A stretch of 48,667 nucleotides of DNA from an uncultured Christensenella sp. (GCA_948468595.1 CAOKIU010000011.1:1-48667), one strand, 5' to 3'. Positions 7,688 to 17,226 are shown, counted from the first letter of the stretch. Notes: generated from the sequence alone by a model not told the origin. Numbers and translations: made by a program.

Positions 7688-9016
7688 CTACGCGCCCTGA
7701 ATGCGCTTTTTGAGGGTTTCCACCGCGCCCCTGAGCTGCGCGTCGCGGCGCAGGTCTTCGGCCACTTTATCGCAGGCGTGAATGACGGTGGTGTGGTCCC
7801 GGCCCCCGAACTCCAGGCCGATGCGCGGCAGGGACGCGCCGTTGAGCTCCCTGACTAAGTACATGGCGATTTGGCGCGGAACCGTGATCTCCCGGTTGCG
7901 GCGCTTGGACTTTAAGTCCTCCACGGTCACGGCGTAATACTCCGCAACAATGGCCATGATTAAGTCGGTGGTGATGCGGCGGGGGTCCTTTACGGGCAGC
8001 ATGTCGCGCAGCGCCTCGGCGGCCAGCGCCTCGGAAACCTGCGCGCCCGTTAGGTTGGCATAGGCCAGCACCCGGGTTAAACACCCCTCCAGCTCGCGGA
8101 TGTTGCTCTCCACCTTGGTGGCGATATAGGTATTGACCTCGTCGGGCACGTTGAGATGTTCCATCTCGGCCTTTTTGCGCAAAATGGCGATGCGGGTCTC
8201 GAGATCGGGCTTGGAAATGTCGGCAATCAGGCCCCATTCAAAGCGGGAGCGCAGGCGCTCTTCCAGGGTGGGGATGTCCTTAGGCGGTTTATCCGAGGAG
8301 ATGACGATTTGCTTGCGGGCCTCGTACAGGGCGTTGAAGGTGTGAAAAAACTCCTCCTGGGTCTGTTCTTTTCCCGCGATGAATTGAATATCATCCACCA
8401 TCAGCACGTCCACGTTGCGGTAGCGGTTGCGAAACTCGATGTTGGTGTTGGTGGAGATAGCCTTGATCAAATCGTTGGTAAAGGTTTCCGATGTGATGTA
8501 GAGGATGTTGGCCGCGGGATTCTTTTCTAATATAGTGTGGCCGATGGCGTGCATCAGGTGCGTCTTGCCAAGCCCCACGCCGGAATACAAAAACAGCGGA
8601 TTGTAGGTGTTTCCCGGGCTTTGGGACACGGCGTAGGCCGCCGCGTGCGCAAAGTTGTTGGACTTGCCGATGACATAGGTGGAAAAGGTGTACTTCGGAT
8701 TGAGCATGCTCGCGGAGGGATTTTCCCTTGGGGTCTGCTCCTTGACCGCGGGCGCGCTGTATTCGGAGGGAATGTTGATCGCGTAATCGATGGGCCGCCC
8801 CGCCGACTGCGCTAGCGCCGCGCGGATGAGCTGGTCGTAATTGTTTCTGAGCATATTGCGGATGAACTCAATATTGACTAGGAGCTTTAGCGACTCGCCG
8901 TCAAAATCCACGGGTTTAATGTCCTTGAACCAGGATTCGTAGGATACGCCGTTGATCTGCGACTTGATCATCTGGGAAGCCCTTTCCCAAAGCGCGGCCG
9001 CGTCCTGTTTATCCAC
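7688..9016 (-). CDS. dnaA: Chromosomal replication initiator DnaA
   Basis: A 442-residue AAA+ initiator. Domain I (1-80) begins DKQDAAALWERA; a short variable domain II ends near 105. Domain III carries NPLFLYSGVGLGKTHLMHA (Walker A) and VDVLMVDDIQF (Walker B). Domain IV has the DNA-binding signature GGRDHTTVIHACDKV near the C-terminus. GTG 9016 is chosen because AGGAGG lies seven bases upstream; the ATG two codons earlier abuts the ribosome site. A perfect DnaA box (9009-9017) overlaps the start codon and more boxes lie in the leader and upstream of the promoter, so autoregulation is likely. It is divergent from rpmH. Confidence 0.97.
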   Translation of the reverse strand: MDKQDAAALWERASQMIKSQINGVSYESWFKDIKPVDFDGESLKLLVNIEFIRNMLRNNYDQLIRAALAQSAGRPIDYAINIPSEYSAPAVKEQTPRENPSASMLNPKYTFSTYVIGKSNNFAHAAAYAVSQSPGNTYNPLFLYSGVGLGKTHLMHAIGHTILEKNPAANILYITSETFTNDLIKAISTNTNIEFRNRYRNVDVLMVDDIQFIAGKEQTQEEFFHTFNALYEARKQIVISSDKPPKDIPTLEERLRSRFEWGLIADISKPDLETRIAILRKKAEMEHLNVPDEVNTYIATKVESNIRELEGCLTRVLAYANLTGAQVSEALAAEALRDMLPVKDPRRITTDLIMAIVAEYYAVTVEDLKSKRRNREITVPRQIAMYLVRELNGASLPRIGLEFGGRDHTTVIHACDKVAEDLRRDAQLRGAVETLKKRIQGA

Positions 9017-9240
9017 AAGCATTCCTCCTATTGTTTTGCATAAAACGGAAAACATCCGCTCAAGCGGGTTCATGTGGGGATAACCCGCATCGATATGCAC
9101 ATTATTTTTGGACATATCCACAAAGTTATCCACAGTTTGTGGATAATAAAGGGTCGTTTTGATCCACCCCTTGGGGACACACAAGTCATCATAACAAAAA
9201 AAAACGCCCGTTGCAATGCTTTTTCACAAAGTTATCCACA
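9009..9240. other. oriC candidate: DnaA-box cluster between dnaA and rpmH
   Basis: Four perfect TTATCCACA boxes: 9009-9017, 9126-9134, 9138-9146 (inverted relative to the previous, three bases apart) and 9232-9240. One-mismatch boxes lie at 9075-9083 and 9114-9122. The region on its right (about 9241-9310) is rich in T-runs and A/T and is a candidate unwinding element. This is the standard position of oriC in Firmicutes. Confidence 0.85.
9188..9216 (-). promoter_or_regulatory. dnaA promoter
   Basis: Read leftward: TTGCAA (9216-9211), a 17-base spacer, then TATGAT (9193-9188). This leaves a leader of roughly 165 bases that contains several DnaA boxes; another perfect box sits just upstream of the -35 element. 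Confidence 0.7.
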
Positions 9241-9357
9241 GTTTTTTGGGTATCCTACACTTTGATTCTTTTTTTCGGTTTTGTGTCTATATTTCATTCA
9301 AATTGACGATTTCCCTGCAAGGCGGGGCCGCGGCGATGTAAAAAGTTCAGACTTTGC

Positions 9358-9387
9358 TTGACAGAAAAGCCGAGAAAGCCTTATAAT
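9358..9387 (+). promoter_or_regulatory. rpmH operon promoter
   Basis: TTGACA (9358-9363) and TATAAT (9382-9387) with an 18-base spacer, about 57 bases before the transcript reaches the rpmH start. Both hexamers are perfect, fitting a strong ribosomal-protein promoter. Confidence 0.85.
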
Positions 9388-9450
9388 ACAATCGCTGTTT
9401 TATAGGTAGAGCAGTGTTTTCATTTTACGAGACAAGGGGTGTGAATACCG

Positions 9451-9585
9451 ATGTGGATGACGTACCAGCCCAAGACGCGCCAGCGCGCTAAGGTGCATGG
9501 CTTCCGCGCGCGCATGAAGACGAAGAACGGTCGCAAGGTGCTCGCCAGACGCCGCGCCAAGGGCCGCAAGGTTCTTTCCGCGTAA
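9451..9585 (+). CDS. rpmH: Large-subunit ribosomal protein bL34
   Basis: A 44-residue, very basic protein starting [18 protein letters not shown] and ending in an Arg/Lys-rich [12 protein letters not shown] tail, diagnostic of bL34. It binds 23S rRNA in the large subunit. The ATG at 9451 (rather than the one two codons later) gives the MWMTYQPK form common in clostridia. It is the first gene of the rightward rpmH-rnpA-yidD-yidC-jag cluster and divergent from dnaA, a classic origin arrangement. Confidence 0.97.
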   Translation: MWMTYQPKTRQRAKVHGFRARMKTKNGRKVLARRRAKGRKVLSA

Positions 9586-9685
9586 ATTTGTTTTCCGTAA
9601 GGCAAACGCTTGGATTGCGGCGTGCTCTCAGGGCTTTTCATGGGGGCGCGCCGCAGGCTTGGCGCCGGGAAAGGGAGCCAAAGAA

Positions 9686-10039
9686 TTGAAAAGGGTTTAC
9701 TCTCTTAAGGAGAATTCGGCGTTTCAATACGTCTACCGGCGCGGCAAGTCCCAGGCCAATCGCGAGCTTGTGCTGCTCTTTGTCCGTCAGGGAAAGCTGC
9801 GCATCGGGTTTTCGGTGAGCAAAAAGCTGGGCGGCGCCGTGACGCGCAACCACATCAAGCGCCTGCTGCGCGAGAGCATTCGGCCCAGAATTCCCAAATT
9901 GAAATGTGGTTATTACGTCTTTATCGCAAGGAACGGGGCCGTGGGCGCCGACTTTAGCCGCATGGCGCGCAGCGTGGACAACCTCTTGACCAGGCAGCGC
10001 CTCTACAAAGCGGAAGAGCAAAAGGCAAAAAATGAGTAA
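9686..10039 (+). CDS. rnpA: Ribonuclease P protein component
   Basis: A 117-residue basic protein that assists the RNase P RNA in cleaving tRNA 5' leaders. The family signature is present: [26 protein letters not shown], with the N-terminal [19 protein letters not shown] chose TTG 9686 because GGGAG lies eight bases upstream and the protein then begins KRVYSLKEN as in relatives; a longer frame from 9659 adds nine residues without a family match. The 3' end overlaps yidD by eight bases, implying translational coupling. Confidence 0.95.
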   Translation: MKRVYSLKENSAFQYVYRRGKSQANRELVLLFVRQGKLRIGFSVSKKLGGAVTRNHIKRLLRESIRPRIPKLKCGYYVFIARNGAVGADFSRMARSVDNLLTRQRLYKAEEQKAKNE

Positions 10040-10244
10040 GAAAATGCTTCTCCTCCTCATCAGGGGATACAGGCGGTTTCTCTCCCCGCTGTTTCCGCCC
10101 TGCTGTAGGTTTTATCCCACCTGTTCGTCCTACGCGATGGAGGCGATTTCGAAATATGGCGCCGCAAAGGGCGGGTGGCTCGCCCTAAAGCGCATATGCA
10201 AATGCCACCCCTTCCACGACGGGGGTTACGATCCCGTTCCCTGA
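10032..10244 (+). CDS. yidD: Membrane protein insertion efficiency factor YidD
   Basis: A 70-residue membrane-associated protein of the Haemolysin/YidD family, which aids YidC-dependent insertion. It has an amphipathic basic N-terminus ([11 protein letters not shown]) and the invariant Cys cluster [12 protein letters not shown], followed by the conserved [20 protein letters not shown]. Length is typical. It overlaps rnpA by eight bases and precedes yidC, the usual order. Confidence 0.95.
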   Translation: MSKKMLLLLIRGYRRFLSPLFPPCCRFYPTCSSYAMEAISKYGAAKGGWLALKRICKCHPFHDGGYDPVP

Positions 10245-10308
10245 CGGAAAGGGGCCCTTGAGCGCGGCCATGCCGCGTCACTTCAACAATTTGGAGGAAA
10301 ACGCAAAA

Positions 10309-11187
10309 GTGGAGTTCATCATCACACCGCTTCGCTGGATTCTGGACATGATTTACAGCGTGGTCGGCTCCTATGGCCTCACCGTCATTCTCTTTACGCT
10401 GGTCATCAAGCTCTTGATTTTGCCGCTGGATATCAAGCAGCGCCATTCCATGCGCAAGATGCAGGAAATTCAGCCCAAGATTGACGAGATCAACAAAAAA
10501 TACGAAAAAGATCCCGAGAAAAAGTCGGTCAAGACCATGGAGCTGTATAAGAAGGAGAGGATCAACCCCATGGGGGGCTGCCTTCCCCTGCTCATTCAGA
10601 TGCCCATCCTCTTTGCGATGTTCGCCGTCATGCGCCACATCGCCGGCGAGGAAGCGGTCAAAATGGTGCAGGCGGTCACCAGCGGCGCTGCCTTCCAGCC
10701 GGAGAGCTTCCTGTGGATCAGCAACATTTGGCAGCCGGATAACATCATGGCAAACATCATCCCCACGCTCAATGAAATGGCGGGAAACCTCGTTGCGGTC
10801 AGGGGCAACGCGCTGCTCTCCACCGAGGTGCTGGATGTGGTTAGAGCCAATTATTCCATCGTCATGCAGCCGGTGATGGAGCAGTTTAACGTCGGCGCGG
10901 CAAACGGCTGGGCCATCCTGCCCATTTTGGCGGGCGCCTCGCAGTATTTTACCACCTGGCTGATGAACGGCAAGCAGACCGAGGCCCAGAAGAACAACCC
11001 CCAGAACCAGAGCCAGAAGATGATGAACTACATCTTCCCGCTGATGTCGGTGTTCTTCTGCTGGCAGTACAACGCGGCGTTCTCCCTCTACTGGGTGACC
11101 AGCAACGTATATACGATCCTGACGTATGTGGGCTTTAACTACATTGCGGACCGCAAGGCGAAGCAGAAAGAGCTGGAGGCAAAATAA
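10309..11187 (+). CDS. yidC: Membrane protein insertase YidC/Oxa1
   Basis: A 292-residue short-form YidC, as in Gram-positives, that inserts and folds membrane proteins with or without SecYEG. It starts EFIITPLRWILDMIYSVVGSYG (first membrane segment) and carries a cytoplasmic hairpin rich in charge (QRHSMRKMQEIQPKIDEIN, then YKKERINPMGGCLPLLIQMP, the family hallmark). Three further membrane segments follow, and a basic tail. I prefer GTG 10309, with GGAGG 11 bases upstream; an upstream TTG (10258) would add 17 unusual polar residues. No lipobox is visible at the new start, unlike SpoIIIJ-type homologues. Confidence 0.93.
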   Translation: MEFIITPLRWILDMIYSVVGSYGLTVILFTLVIKLLILPLDIKQRHSMRKMQEIQPKIDEINKKYEKDPEKKSVKTMELYKKERINPMGGCLPLLIQMPILFAMFAVMRHIAGEEAVKMVQAVTSGAAFQPESFLWISNIWQPDNIMANIIPTLNEMAGNLVAVRGNALLSTEVLDVVRANYSIVMQPVMEQFNVGAANGWAILPILAGASQYFTTWLMNGKQTEAQKNNPQNQSQKMMNYIFPLMSVFFCWQYNAAFSLYWVTSNVYTILTYVGFNYIADRKAKQKELEAK

Positions 11188-11215
11188 CAACCCGCGACAC
11201 AGGAGGTCTTGAACC

Positions 11216-11851
11216 ATGAAATCATTCGAGGCAACCGGAAAGACATATGAAGAAGCGCTGTTGAACGGATTGACGCAGATGGGCCTGCCGTCCGACCGGG
11301 TGGAGGCGGAGGTGCTCGAAGAAGGGACCAAGGGCTTTTTGGGCATTGGCGCCAAGCCCTACCGCCTGCTGCTTCGCAAAAAGGATACCCCCGCCATTCG
11401 CGCCGAGGAATTCCTCAAAAATGTGACGCTGCTGATGGGCTGCGACGTGGAGATTGAGACCGAGGAACAGGAGGAAGCGCTCAGGGTCGAGATGAAGGGC
11501 GACAACCAGGGCATCCTCATCGGCCACAGGGGAGAGACGCTCGACGCGCTGCAATACCTGGTCTCCTTAAAGGTCAACAAGAACGGCAAGGAGTATCGCC
11601 GCGTGACGCTGGATACCGAAGGATATCGCGCCAAGCGGGAGCAGACGCTGGTGAACCTGGCCGCTCGCATGGCCGCAAAGGTGCAAAAGACCGGCCGCCG
11701 CATGATGCTGGAGCCGATGAACCCCTACGAGCGCCGCATCCTGCACGCTTCCTTGCAGGACAATCCCTATGTCACCACGCATTCCGAGGGGGACGAGCCG
11801 AACCGCCGCGTGGTCATTGCGCCCAAGCGCGCGTCGGAAGCGGCAAAGTAA
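11216..11851 (+). CDS. khpB: RNA-binding protein Jag/KhpB
   Basis: A 211-residue three-domain RNA-binding protein: Jag-N (1-52, ending GTKGFLGIGAKP), a KH-type domain (about 63-140, with GHRGETLDALQYL as the GxxG-like loop), and R3H (about 145-205, NPYERRILHASLQ). In Firmicutes it works with KhpA on mRNA regulation linked to cell division and envelope growth. It follows yidC by 28 bases with an AGGAGG site, and a terminator closes the operon 26 bases after its stop. Confidence 0.95.
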   Translation: MKSFEATGKTYEEALLNGLTQMGLPSDRVEAEVLEEGTKGFLGIGAKPYRLLLRKKDTPAIRAEEFLKNVTLLMGCDVEIETEEQEEALRVEMKGDNQGILIGHRGETLDALQYLVSLKVNKNGKEYRRVTLDTEGYRAKREQTLVNLAARMAAKVQKTGRRMMLEPMNPYERRILHASLQDNPYVTTHSEGDEPNRRVVIAPKRASEAAK

Positions 11852-11877
11852 CCAAGAGAAGAAATGAGAAACAACGG

Positions 11878-11904
11878 GCGGCGCCGAGCATCGGCGCCGC
11901 TTTT
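11878..11904 (+). terminator. Terminator of the rpmH-khpB operon
   Basis: GCGGCGCCGA pairs perfectly with TCGGCGCCGC around a three-base loop and is followed by TTTT. It separates khpB from mnmE. Confidence 0.8.
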
Positions 11905-11962
11905 GTTGAGCGGGAAACGCTACATGGGTTGCGCCACGTTCGGCGCGGAAGGAGGAGGCTAC

Positions 11963-13315
11963 ATGGAGACCATTGCTTCCATTGCGACCGCCGTGGGGAT
12001 GGGCGGCATTGCCATTGTGCGCATTTCCGGGCCGGAGGCAAGGAACATATTGACGCGCGTTTTCGCCCCGAAGAATACAAAACGTGGGATGCGCTCCCAT
12101 CAGCTCACCTATGGCTGGGTGGTGGAGGGGGAAGAGCGCGTGGATGAGTGCATGGCGGTGTTCATGAGGGCGCCGCATACCTATACCACCGAGGACGTGG
12201 CGGAGATCCAGTGCCACGGCGGGCGCGTCGCGGCGGACCGAGTGCTGGAGGCGGTGCTGCACAACGGCGCGCGGCTGGCCGAGCCAGGGGAGTTCACCAA
12301 GCGCGCGTTCCTGGGCGGGCGCATCGACCTTGCGCAGGCGGAGAGCGTGATGGACCTCATCGGCGCCAAGACCGCGCGCGCGGCCAAGCGCAGCATGCAG
12401 CAGATGGACGGCGACCTATCCCGGCGCATTCATCAATTGCAGGACCAATTGCTGGACACCGTGGCGTATCTGGAGGCGTATCTGGACTACCCCGATGAGG
12501 ACATTGAGGAGATGACGGCGGAACAGGCCGCGCTGCGCGTGCGCGCGGTGCAGCAGGAGCTCGGCCGCGCGGCCGGCAACGCAAGGGCGGGGCGCATGCT
12601 CAGTGCGGGCGCGCGCATCGTGCTGGCGGGCAGCCCCAACACGGGAAAGTCCTCCCTGCTCAATGGCTTGCTGCGCGAGCAGCGCGCCATCGTCACCGCC
12701 GCGCCCGGCACCACGCGGGACCTGCTGCGCGAGGAGTTGGACCTCAACGGCCTGCCGGTGGTGCTGGTGGATACGGCGGGTCTGCGCAAGGCCCAGGACG
12801 AGGTGGAGAGCATCGGCATCGGCCGGGCGCGGGAGGAGATCGACCGCGCGGACGTGACGCTGATGGTGTTGGACGCGGCAAGGGAGATGGACGAGGAAGA
12901 GCGCGCGCTGCTAAAAAAGGTGGAGACCCCGCTGGTGGTGGCGATGAACAAGTCCGACCTTGAAAGGAGACTTGAGAAGGAGCAGGTGCTGGCGCTCGCG
13001 CCCGGCGCCTGGACCGTTGAAACCAGCGCCAAGACCGGGCAAGGCCTGGACGCGCTGCGGCGCGCCCTGTTTCAGGCGGCCTTGCAGGGCGCCTCGCCCG
13101 AGGAGGCGTACCTGACCCGGGAGCGGCACGTCCAGGCCGCCCTGCGCGCGCTGGAAGCCCTGCAAAGGGCCCAGGAGGCGTTGGCCAGCGCCACGCTGGA
13201 TTGTGCCGCGCTGGACCTGCGCGCGGCCTGGGAGGCCCTTGGGGCCATTACAGGCGCCAATGCCACGGAGGATGTGGTGGACCGCATCTTTGAGAAGTTC
13301 TGCTTGGGCAAGTGA
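11963..13315 (+). CDS. mnmE: tRNA U34 modification GTPase MnmE
   Basis: A 450-residue GTPase that, with MnmG, installs carboxymethylaminomethyl groups at wobble uridine 34. The N-terminal tetrahydrofolate-binding domain starts [22 protein letters not shown]. The G domain carries [12 protein letters not shown] (G1), TTRD (G2), VDTAGL (G3) and NKSD (G4). The C-terminus ends IFEKFCLGK, the family's essential Cys motif. ATG 11963 follows GGAGGAGG; the frame open upstream overlaps the preceding terminator. It runs into mnmG after 43 bases. Confidence 0.97.
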   Translation: METIASIATAVGMGGIAIVRISGPEARNILTRVFAPKNTKRGMRSHQLTYGWVVEGEERVDECMAVFMRAPHTYTTEDVAEIQCHGGRVAADRVLEAVLHNGARLAEPGEFTKRAFLGGRIDLAQAESVMDLIGAKTARAAKRSMQQMDGDLSRRIHQLQDQLLDTVAYLEAYLDYPDEDIEEMTAEQAALRVRAVQQELGRAAGNARAGRMLSAGARIVLAGSPNTGKSSLLNGLLREQRAIVTAAPGTTRDLLREELDLNGLPVVLVDTAGLRKAQDEVESIGIGRAREEIDRADVTLMVLDAAREMDEEERALLKKVETPLVVAMNKSDLERRLEKEQVLALAPGAWTVETSAKTGQGLDALRRALFQAALQGASPEEAYLTRERHVQAALRALEALQRAQEALASATLDCAALDLRAAWEALGAITGANATEDVVDRIFEKFCLGK

Positions 13316-13358
13316 GCGGGCGGCCGCGCCCGGCTTTGGAGGAGGAAGGGGAGAGAGT

Positions 13359-15227
13359 ATGCCGTTTTTTGCGGAGAGCTATGAGATTGTGGTGGTGGGC
13401 GCCGGGCACGCGGGGTGCGAGGCGGCCCTGGCCTGCGCGCGCATGGGTTGCCGGACCCTGCTTTTGACGCTGAACATGGACGGCGTGGCGCTGATGCCCT
13501 GCAATCCATCCATCGGCGGCACGGCGAAGGGCCACTTGGTGCGGGAGGTGGACGCGCTGGGCGGCGAGATGGGGCGCGCCATTGACGATACCTTTATTCA
13601 ATCCAGAATGCTCAACACGGGCAAGGGCCCGGCGGTGCACTCCCTGCGCGCGCAGGCGGATAAGAAGCAGTATCAACGGCGCATGCTCCATGCGTTGCAG
13701 CATCAGCAAGGTCTGACCCTCAAGCAGGGCGAAGTGGCGGACATCCACACCGAGAACGGGCGCGTGACCGGCGTGACCACCACCACCGGCGCCCTGTATC
13801 CGTGCAGAGCCGTCATCGTGGCAACGGGGGTCTACTTAAAGAGCCGCGTCATCATCGGGGAGACGCACGCGGACGCCGGCCCCTCGGGACTGGGCAACGC
13901 CAAGAGCCTCTCCCAGGCGCTGACGGGACTGGGGTTTGCCCTCAGGCGGTTTAAGACGGGTACCCCCGCCAGGGTGGACAGCCGCACCGTGGACTTTTCC
14001 AAGTTCATCCCCCAGCCCGGCGACGAGCGCATTGTGCCCTTCTCCTTCTTGAGTCCGCGCTTGGAGCGGGAACAGGTGCCCTGCTACCTGGGCTACACCA
14101 CGCAGGAAACCCACCGCATCATTCGGGAGAACCTCCACCGCGCGCCGCTCTTTTCCGGCGACATCAACGGCGTGGGGCCGCGCTACTGCCCTTCCATTGA
14201 GGACAAGGTGGTGCGCTTTGCCGACCGGGAGCGCCATCCCCTCTTCTTGGAACCGGAGGGGTTGGATACCTTGGAATGGTATGTGCAGGGCATGTCCTCC
14301 TCCATGCCCGAGGACGTGCAGTACAGGATCTACCGCTCCATTCCCGGCATGGAGCGGGTGCAGCTGACCCGCCTGGCCTACGCCATCGAATACGACTGCA
14401 TCGATCCCACGCGCCTGCGCCCCACCCTGGAGGCCAAGGAGGTGGGCGGCCTGTATTTCGCCGGGCAGATCAACGGCTCCTCCGGCTATGAGGAGGCCGC
14501 CGCGCAGGGGCTGTACGCCGGCATCAACGCGGCCTTGGCGCTGGCCGGCAGGGAGCCCATGATCCTCTCCCGCGCGGATGCGTACATCGGCGTGCTGGTG
14601 GACGACTTGACGGGCAAGGGCACCAACGAGCCCTACCGCATGATGACCAGCCGCGCCGAGTACCGCCTGCTGCTCAGGCAGGACAACGCCGATCTGCGCC
14701 TGACCGAGACCGGCTATCGCATCGGCCTCGCCTCTTCAGAAAGATACGAACGTATGTGCGATAAAAGGCAAGGCGCGCAGGACCTGATCCAGCGCCTGCG
14801 CTCGACGAGCCTGCGCGCGGCGCAGGTGGAGAGCGTCCTGGGGGAGGAATCCGCAGCGGGCATACTGGCCGCGGACCTGCTCAAGCGCGCAAACGTGCGC
14901 TATACAGACCTGGCGGCGGCCTGCCCTGAACTGCCTCAGGTGCGGCAGGAGATTGCGGAGCAGGCGGAAATCACCTTGCGTTACGAGGGATACCTGCTGA
15001 GGCAGGAGAGGCAGGTTGAGGAGTTTAAACGCACCGAAAACGTGAGAATTCCCAATAATATTGATTATAATAATATAACTGGATTGCGGATTGAGGCGCG
15101 GCAGAAGCTGGATCGCCTGCGACCGGAGACATTGGGCGCGGCGCAACGGATCTCCGGTGTATCGCCGGGGGATCTGGCGGTGCTGATGATCAAGTTGGAG
15201 CAGATGAGAAGGGAGGGAAAGAAATGA
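13359..15227 (+). CDS. mnmG: tRNA U34 modification enzyme MnmG (GidA)
   Basis: A 622-residue FAD protein, partner of MnmE in tRNA wobble-uridine modification. Residues 8-20 hold the Rossmann FAD site ([13 protein letters not shown]). The [22 protein letters not shown] block (about 48-69) and FKTGTPAR (about 196-203) are characteristic. [14 protein letters not shown] binds FAD near residue 370, and the C-terminal helical domain contains [14 protein letters not shown] 13359 follows a long GGAGGAGGAAGGGG site. The stop overlaps the rsmG start by four bases. Confidence 0.97.
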   Translation: MPFFAESYEIVVVGAGHAGCEAALACARMGCRTLLLTLNMDGVALMPCNPSIGGTAKGHLVREVDALGGEMGRAIDDTFIQSRMLNTGKGPAVHSLRAQADKKQYQRRMLHALQHQQGLTLKQGEVADIHTENGRVTGVTTTTGALYPCRAVIVATGVYLKSRVIIGETHADAGPSGLGNAKSLSQALTGLGFALRRFKTGTPARVDSRTVDFSKFIPQPGDERIVPFSFLSPRLEREQVPCYLGYTTQETHRIIRENLHRAPLFSGDINGVGPRYCPSIEDKVVRFADRERHPLFLEPEGLDTLEWYVQGMSSSMPEDVQYRIYRSIPGMERVQLTRLAYAIEYDCIDPTRLRPTLEAKEVGGLYFAGQINGSSGYEEAAAQGLYAGINAALALAGREPMILSRADAYIGVLVDDLTGKGTNEPYRMMTSRAEYRLLLRQDNADLRLTETGYRIGLASSERYERMCDKRQGAQDLIQRLRSTSLRAAQVESVLGEESAAGILAADLLKRANVRYTDLAAACPELPQVRQEIAEQAEITLRYEGYLLRQERQVEEFKRTENVRIPNNIDYNNITGLRIEARQKLDRLRPETLGAAQRISGVSPGDLAVLMIKLEQMRREGKK

Positions 15228-15934
15228 TCGCGCAGAGAGTGCGGGAGGGCGCGGCGGCCATGGGCCTTGCGCTGGGGGAAGAGGCGGCCGGCCGGTTCGC
15301 GCGGTACTATGACCTATTGGTGGAGGGCAACGCGCGCATGAACCTGACCACGGTGCTGGAACCCGAAGAGGCGGTGGACCGGCATTTCCTGGATAGCCTT
15401 GCGCCGGTGGCGCTGGGCATGATCCCCGAGGGGGCGACCGTGGTGGACGTGGGCACGGGAGCGGGCTTTCCGGGCCTGCCGCTGCTGATCTCGCGGCCCG
15501 ATCTGCGTCTGACGCTGGTGGATGCCCTGGCTAAGCGGCTGAACTTCCTGCGCGGCGTGCTGGATGCATTGGGGCTGGAGGCGGAGATCGTACACATGCG
15601 GGCGGAGGACTTCTCCCGCCGCGTGGAATACCGCGAGGCGTTTGATTTGGCTGTGGCGCGCGCGGTGGCCCCGGTATCCCCGCTGATGGAATACCTGTTG
15701 CCCTGCGTGCGCAAGGGCGGAGTGGCCTTGTGCTGGAAGGGCCCGGAAGGGGAGCGCGAGGCGCAGGATGCGCGCAAGGCCATTTTCCTGCTGGGCGGCA
15801 AGGCGCGACCGGCCGTGGAGTACGCCGTGCCCAACCGCGATTGGAGGCACACGCTGTTGGCGGTCGATAAGGTGGCATCAACCCCCAAAAGCTACCCGCG
15901 CAAGGCGGGCACTCCTTCTAAAAGCCCTCTATAG
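15224..15934 (+). CDS. rsmG: 16S rRNA G527 methyltransferase RsmG (GidB)
   Basis: A 236-residue SAM-dependent enzyme that N7-methylates G527 of 16S rRNA. It has the SAM motif [15 protein letters not shown] (about 71-85), [10 protein letters not shown] as motif II, RAEDF, and AVARAVAPV in the active-site loop. The helical N-terminus includes [23 protein letters not shown]. The start overlaps mnmG by four bases, so the two are translationally coupled. The C-terminus ([17 protein letters not shown]) is typical. Confidence 0.97.
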   Translation: MIAQRVREGAAAMGLALGEEAAGRFARYYDLLVEGNARMNLTTVLEPEEAVDRHFLDSLAPVALGMIPEGATVVDVGTGAGFPGLPLLISRPDLRLTLVDALAKRLNFLRGVLDALGLEAEIVHMRAEDFSRRVEYREAFDLAVARAVAPVSPLMEYLLPCVRKGGVALCWKGPEGEREAQDARKAIFLLGGKARPAVEYAVPNRDWRHTLLAVDKVASTPKSYPRKAGTPSKSPL

Positions 15935-16074
15935 TTCATTTCCCGGATTTTAGTACTGGATTTCCCGACAAAGCAAGACATTCTCTCGGTGAAAATCTCA
16001 CGTTACGATGAGTTTTCAACATAAATAACACACTTCGTGTTTTTATGTGTCGATTTCTCGCGGACGATTGGTGA

Positions 16075-16102
16075 TTTACACCGGGAGATTTTTTAGTATA
16101 AT
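16075..16102 (+). promoter_or_regulatory. noc promoter
   Basis: TTTACA (16075-16080), a 16-base spacer and TATAAT (16097-16102). The parS site begins 29 bases downstream, inside the expected leader, so Spo0J/ParB loading could affect transcription. Confidence 0.65.
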
Positions 16103-16130
16103 GAGAGCATAAACCTTCCCGATCGCTGTG

Positions 16131-16146
16131 TGTTTCACGTGAAACA
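16131..16146. promoter_or_regulatory. parS centromere site 1
   Basis: The perfect 16-bp palindrome TGTTTCACGTGAAACA matches the widespread bacterial parS consensus bound by ParB. It lies in the noc leader, 13 bases before the noc start codon. Confidence 0.92.
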
Positions 16147-16158
16147 TGAGGAAATGGA

Positions 16159-17013
16159 GTGAATGATATGCAAGCACAGAGCAGCATGAACCGACGCAAC
16201 CTCCGTATGCGCGAAAGAGAGGTCGCCCGCATCCCCATCGATGCCATTCGTCCGAACCCCTATCAGCCGCGCCGCGTGTTTGCGCAGGAAGCGCTGGAGG
16301 AGCTGTGCGCATCCATCAAGCAATATGGTTTGCTTCAGCCCATCAGCGTGCGCAAATCGGGGAATGACGTATTTGAGTTGATCGCCGGAGAGCGGAGACT
16401 GCGCGCCTGCCGCATGGCGGGGTTGACGTATATCGACGCCATCATCTTCACCACCTATGAGCAGGATAGCGCAGTCATTGCCATGATGGAGAACTTGCAG
16501 CGAGAGAACCTGCATTACATGGAAGAGGCGGAGGGATACCAAAACCTCATCCGCGACCACGGGCTTTCGCAGGATGAGCTCGCGCGGCGACTGGGGAAGA
16601 ATCAATCCACCATCGCCAACAAGATGCGCATCCTCAAGCTGCCGCTGGCGGTCAAGCGGATGCTGTTGCAGTACAACCTCACCGAGAGGCACGCGCGGGC
16701 GCTGCTGCGCTTGCACGATGAGGAGATGCAGATCAAGATTGTCAATGTGATTGTGCAGCAGAGCCTGAATGTCAAGGCGACGGAGGATTTGGTGGAGCGC
16801 ACGATTTCGCGCATGTACGGCATAGAGAGCGAAGATGCGCCAAAATCCAGCAAAATCAGCGGTTTTGTGCGCGATACGCGGCTTTTCGTCAACTCCATCC
16901 GCACCATTGTCAGGCAGATGTCCGACGCGGGCCTTGCCCCCAAGTTCGATACTAACGAGAATGAAGGCGGCGTGGAGATCCGCGTATGGATTCCCAACAT
17001 GCACGCAAAATAG
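16159..17013 (+). CDS. noc: Nucleoid occlusion protein Noc (ParB paralogue)
   Basis: A 284-residue ParB-family CTPase-fold protein. It has PNPYQPRRVF, the ParB/CTP box GERRLRAC, the ENLQRENL segment, a helix-turn-helix (LSQDELARRLGKNQSTIANK) and a C-terminal dimerisation part. The position between rsmG and parA-parB is that of noc in Bacillota, where Noc blocks FtsZ assembly over DNA. GTG 16159 (GAGG seven bases upstream) or ATG 16168 are both possible. The N-terminus is polar (SMNRRNLRMREREVAR) and I see no amphipathic membrane-targeting helix like that at the start of Bacillus Noc, so membrane tethering may differ. A second Spo0J-like role cannot be excluded. Confidence 0.85.
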   Translation: MNDMQAQSSMNRRNLRMREREVARIPIDAIRPNPYQPRRVFAQEALEELCASIKQYGLLQPISVRKSGNDVFELIAGERRLRACRMAGLTYIDAIIFTTYEQDSAVIAMMENLQRENLHYMEEAEGYQNLIRDHGLSQDELARRLGKNQSTIANKMRILKLPLAVKRMLLQYNLTERHARALLRLHDEEMQIKIVNVIVQQSLNVKATEDLVERTISRMYGIESEDAPKSSKISGFVRDTRLFVNSIRTIVRQMSDAGLAPKFDTNENEGGVEIRVWIPNMHAK

Positions 17014-17165
17014 TTCTTCCAATACTTGGAAAGCCTTGCAAGGTTAAACGCTAGGCAACCCTGTGAATGTGATTTAATCCACTGTACCGGCAGTTTTTGC
17101 AAAGGATTTTTAAAATCCCCGACCGGAATTGAGCCATCCCCCTTCTCTTTCCCGCCCAAATCCGT

Positions 17166-17171
17166 TATAAT
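17166..17171 (+). promoter_or_regulatory. Possible parA promoter -10 element
   Basis: TATAAT at 17166-17171, 55 bases before the parA start, in the 213-base noc-parA gap. The -35 region at the expected distance (TTCTCT) is poor, so strength is doubtful. Confidence 0.4.
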
Positions 17172-17226
17172 AAGCTTGTGTCCATCGCGGACGAGCTTGT
17201 TGTAATGGAAAGAAGGCGGGTCTTTT

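Noticed and set aside
15938..15967. Two ATTTCCCG half sites before noc, resembling Noc-binding sites.
   Set aside because: Only the left half of the 14-bp palindrome is present in each; could be chance in this short gap.
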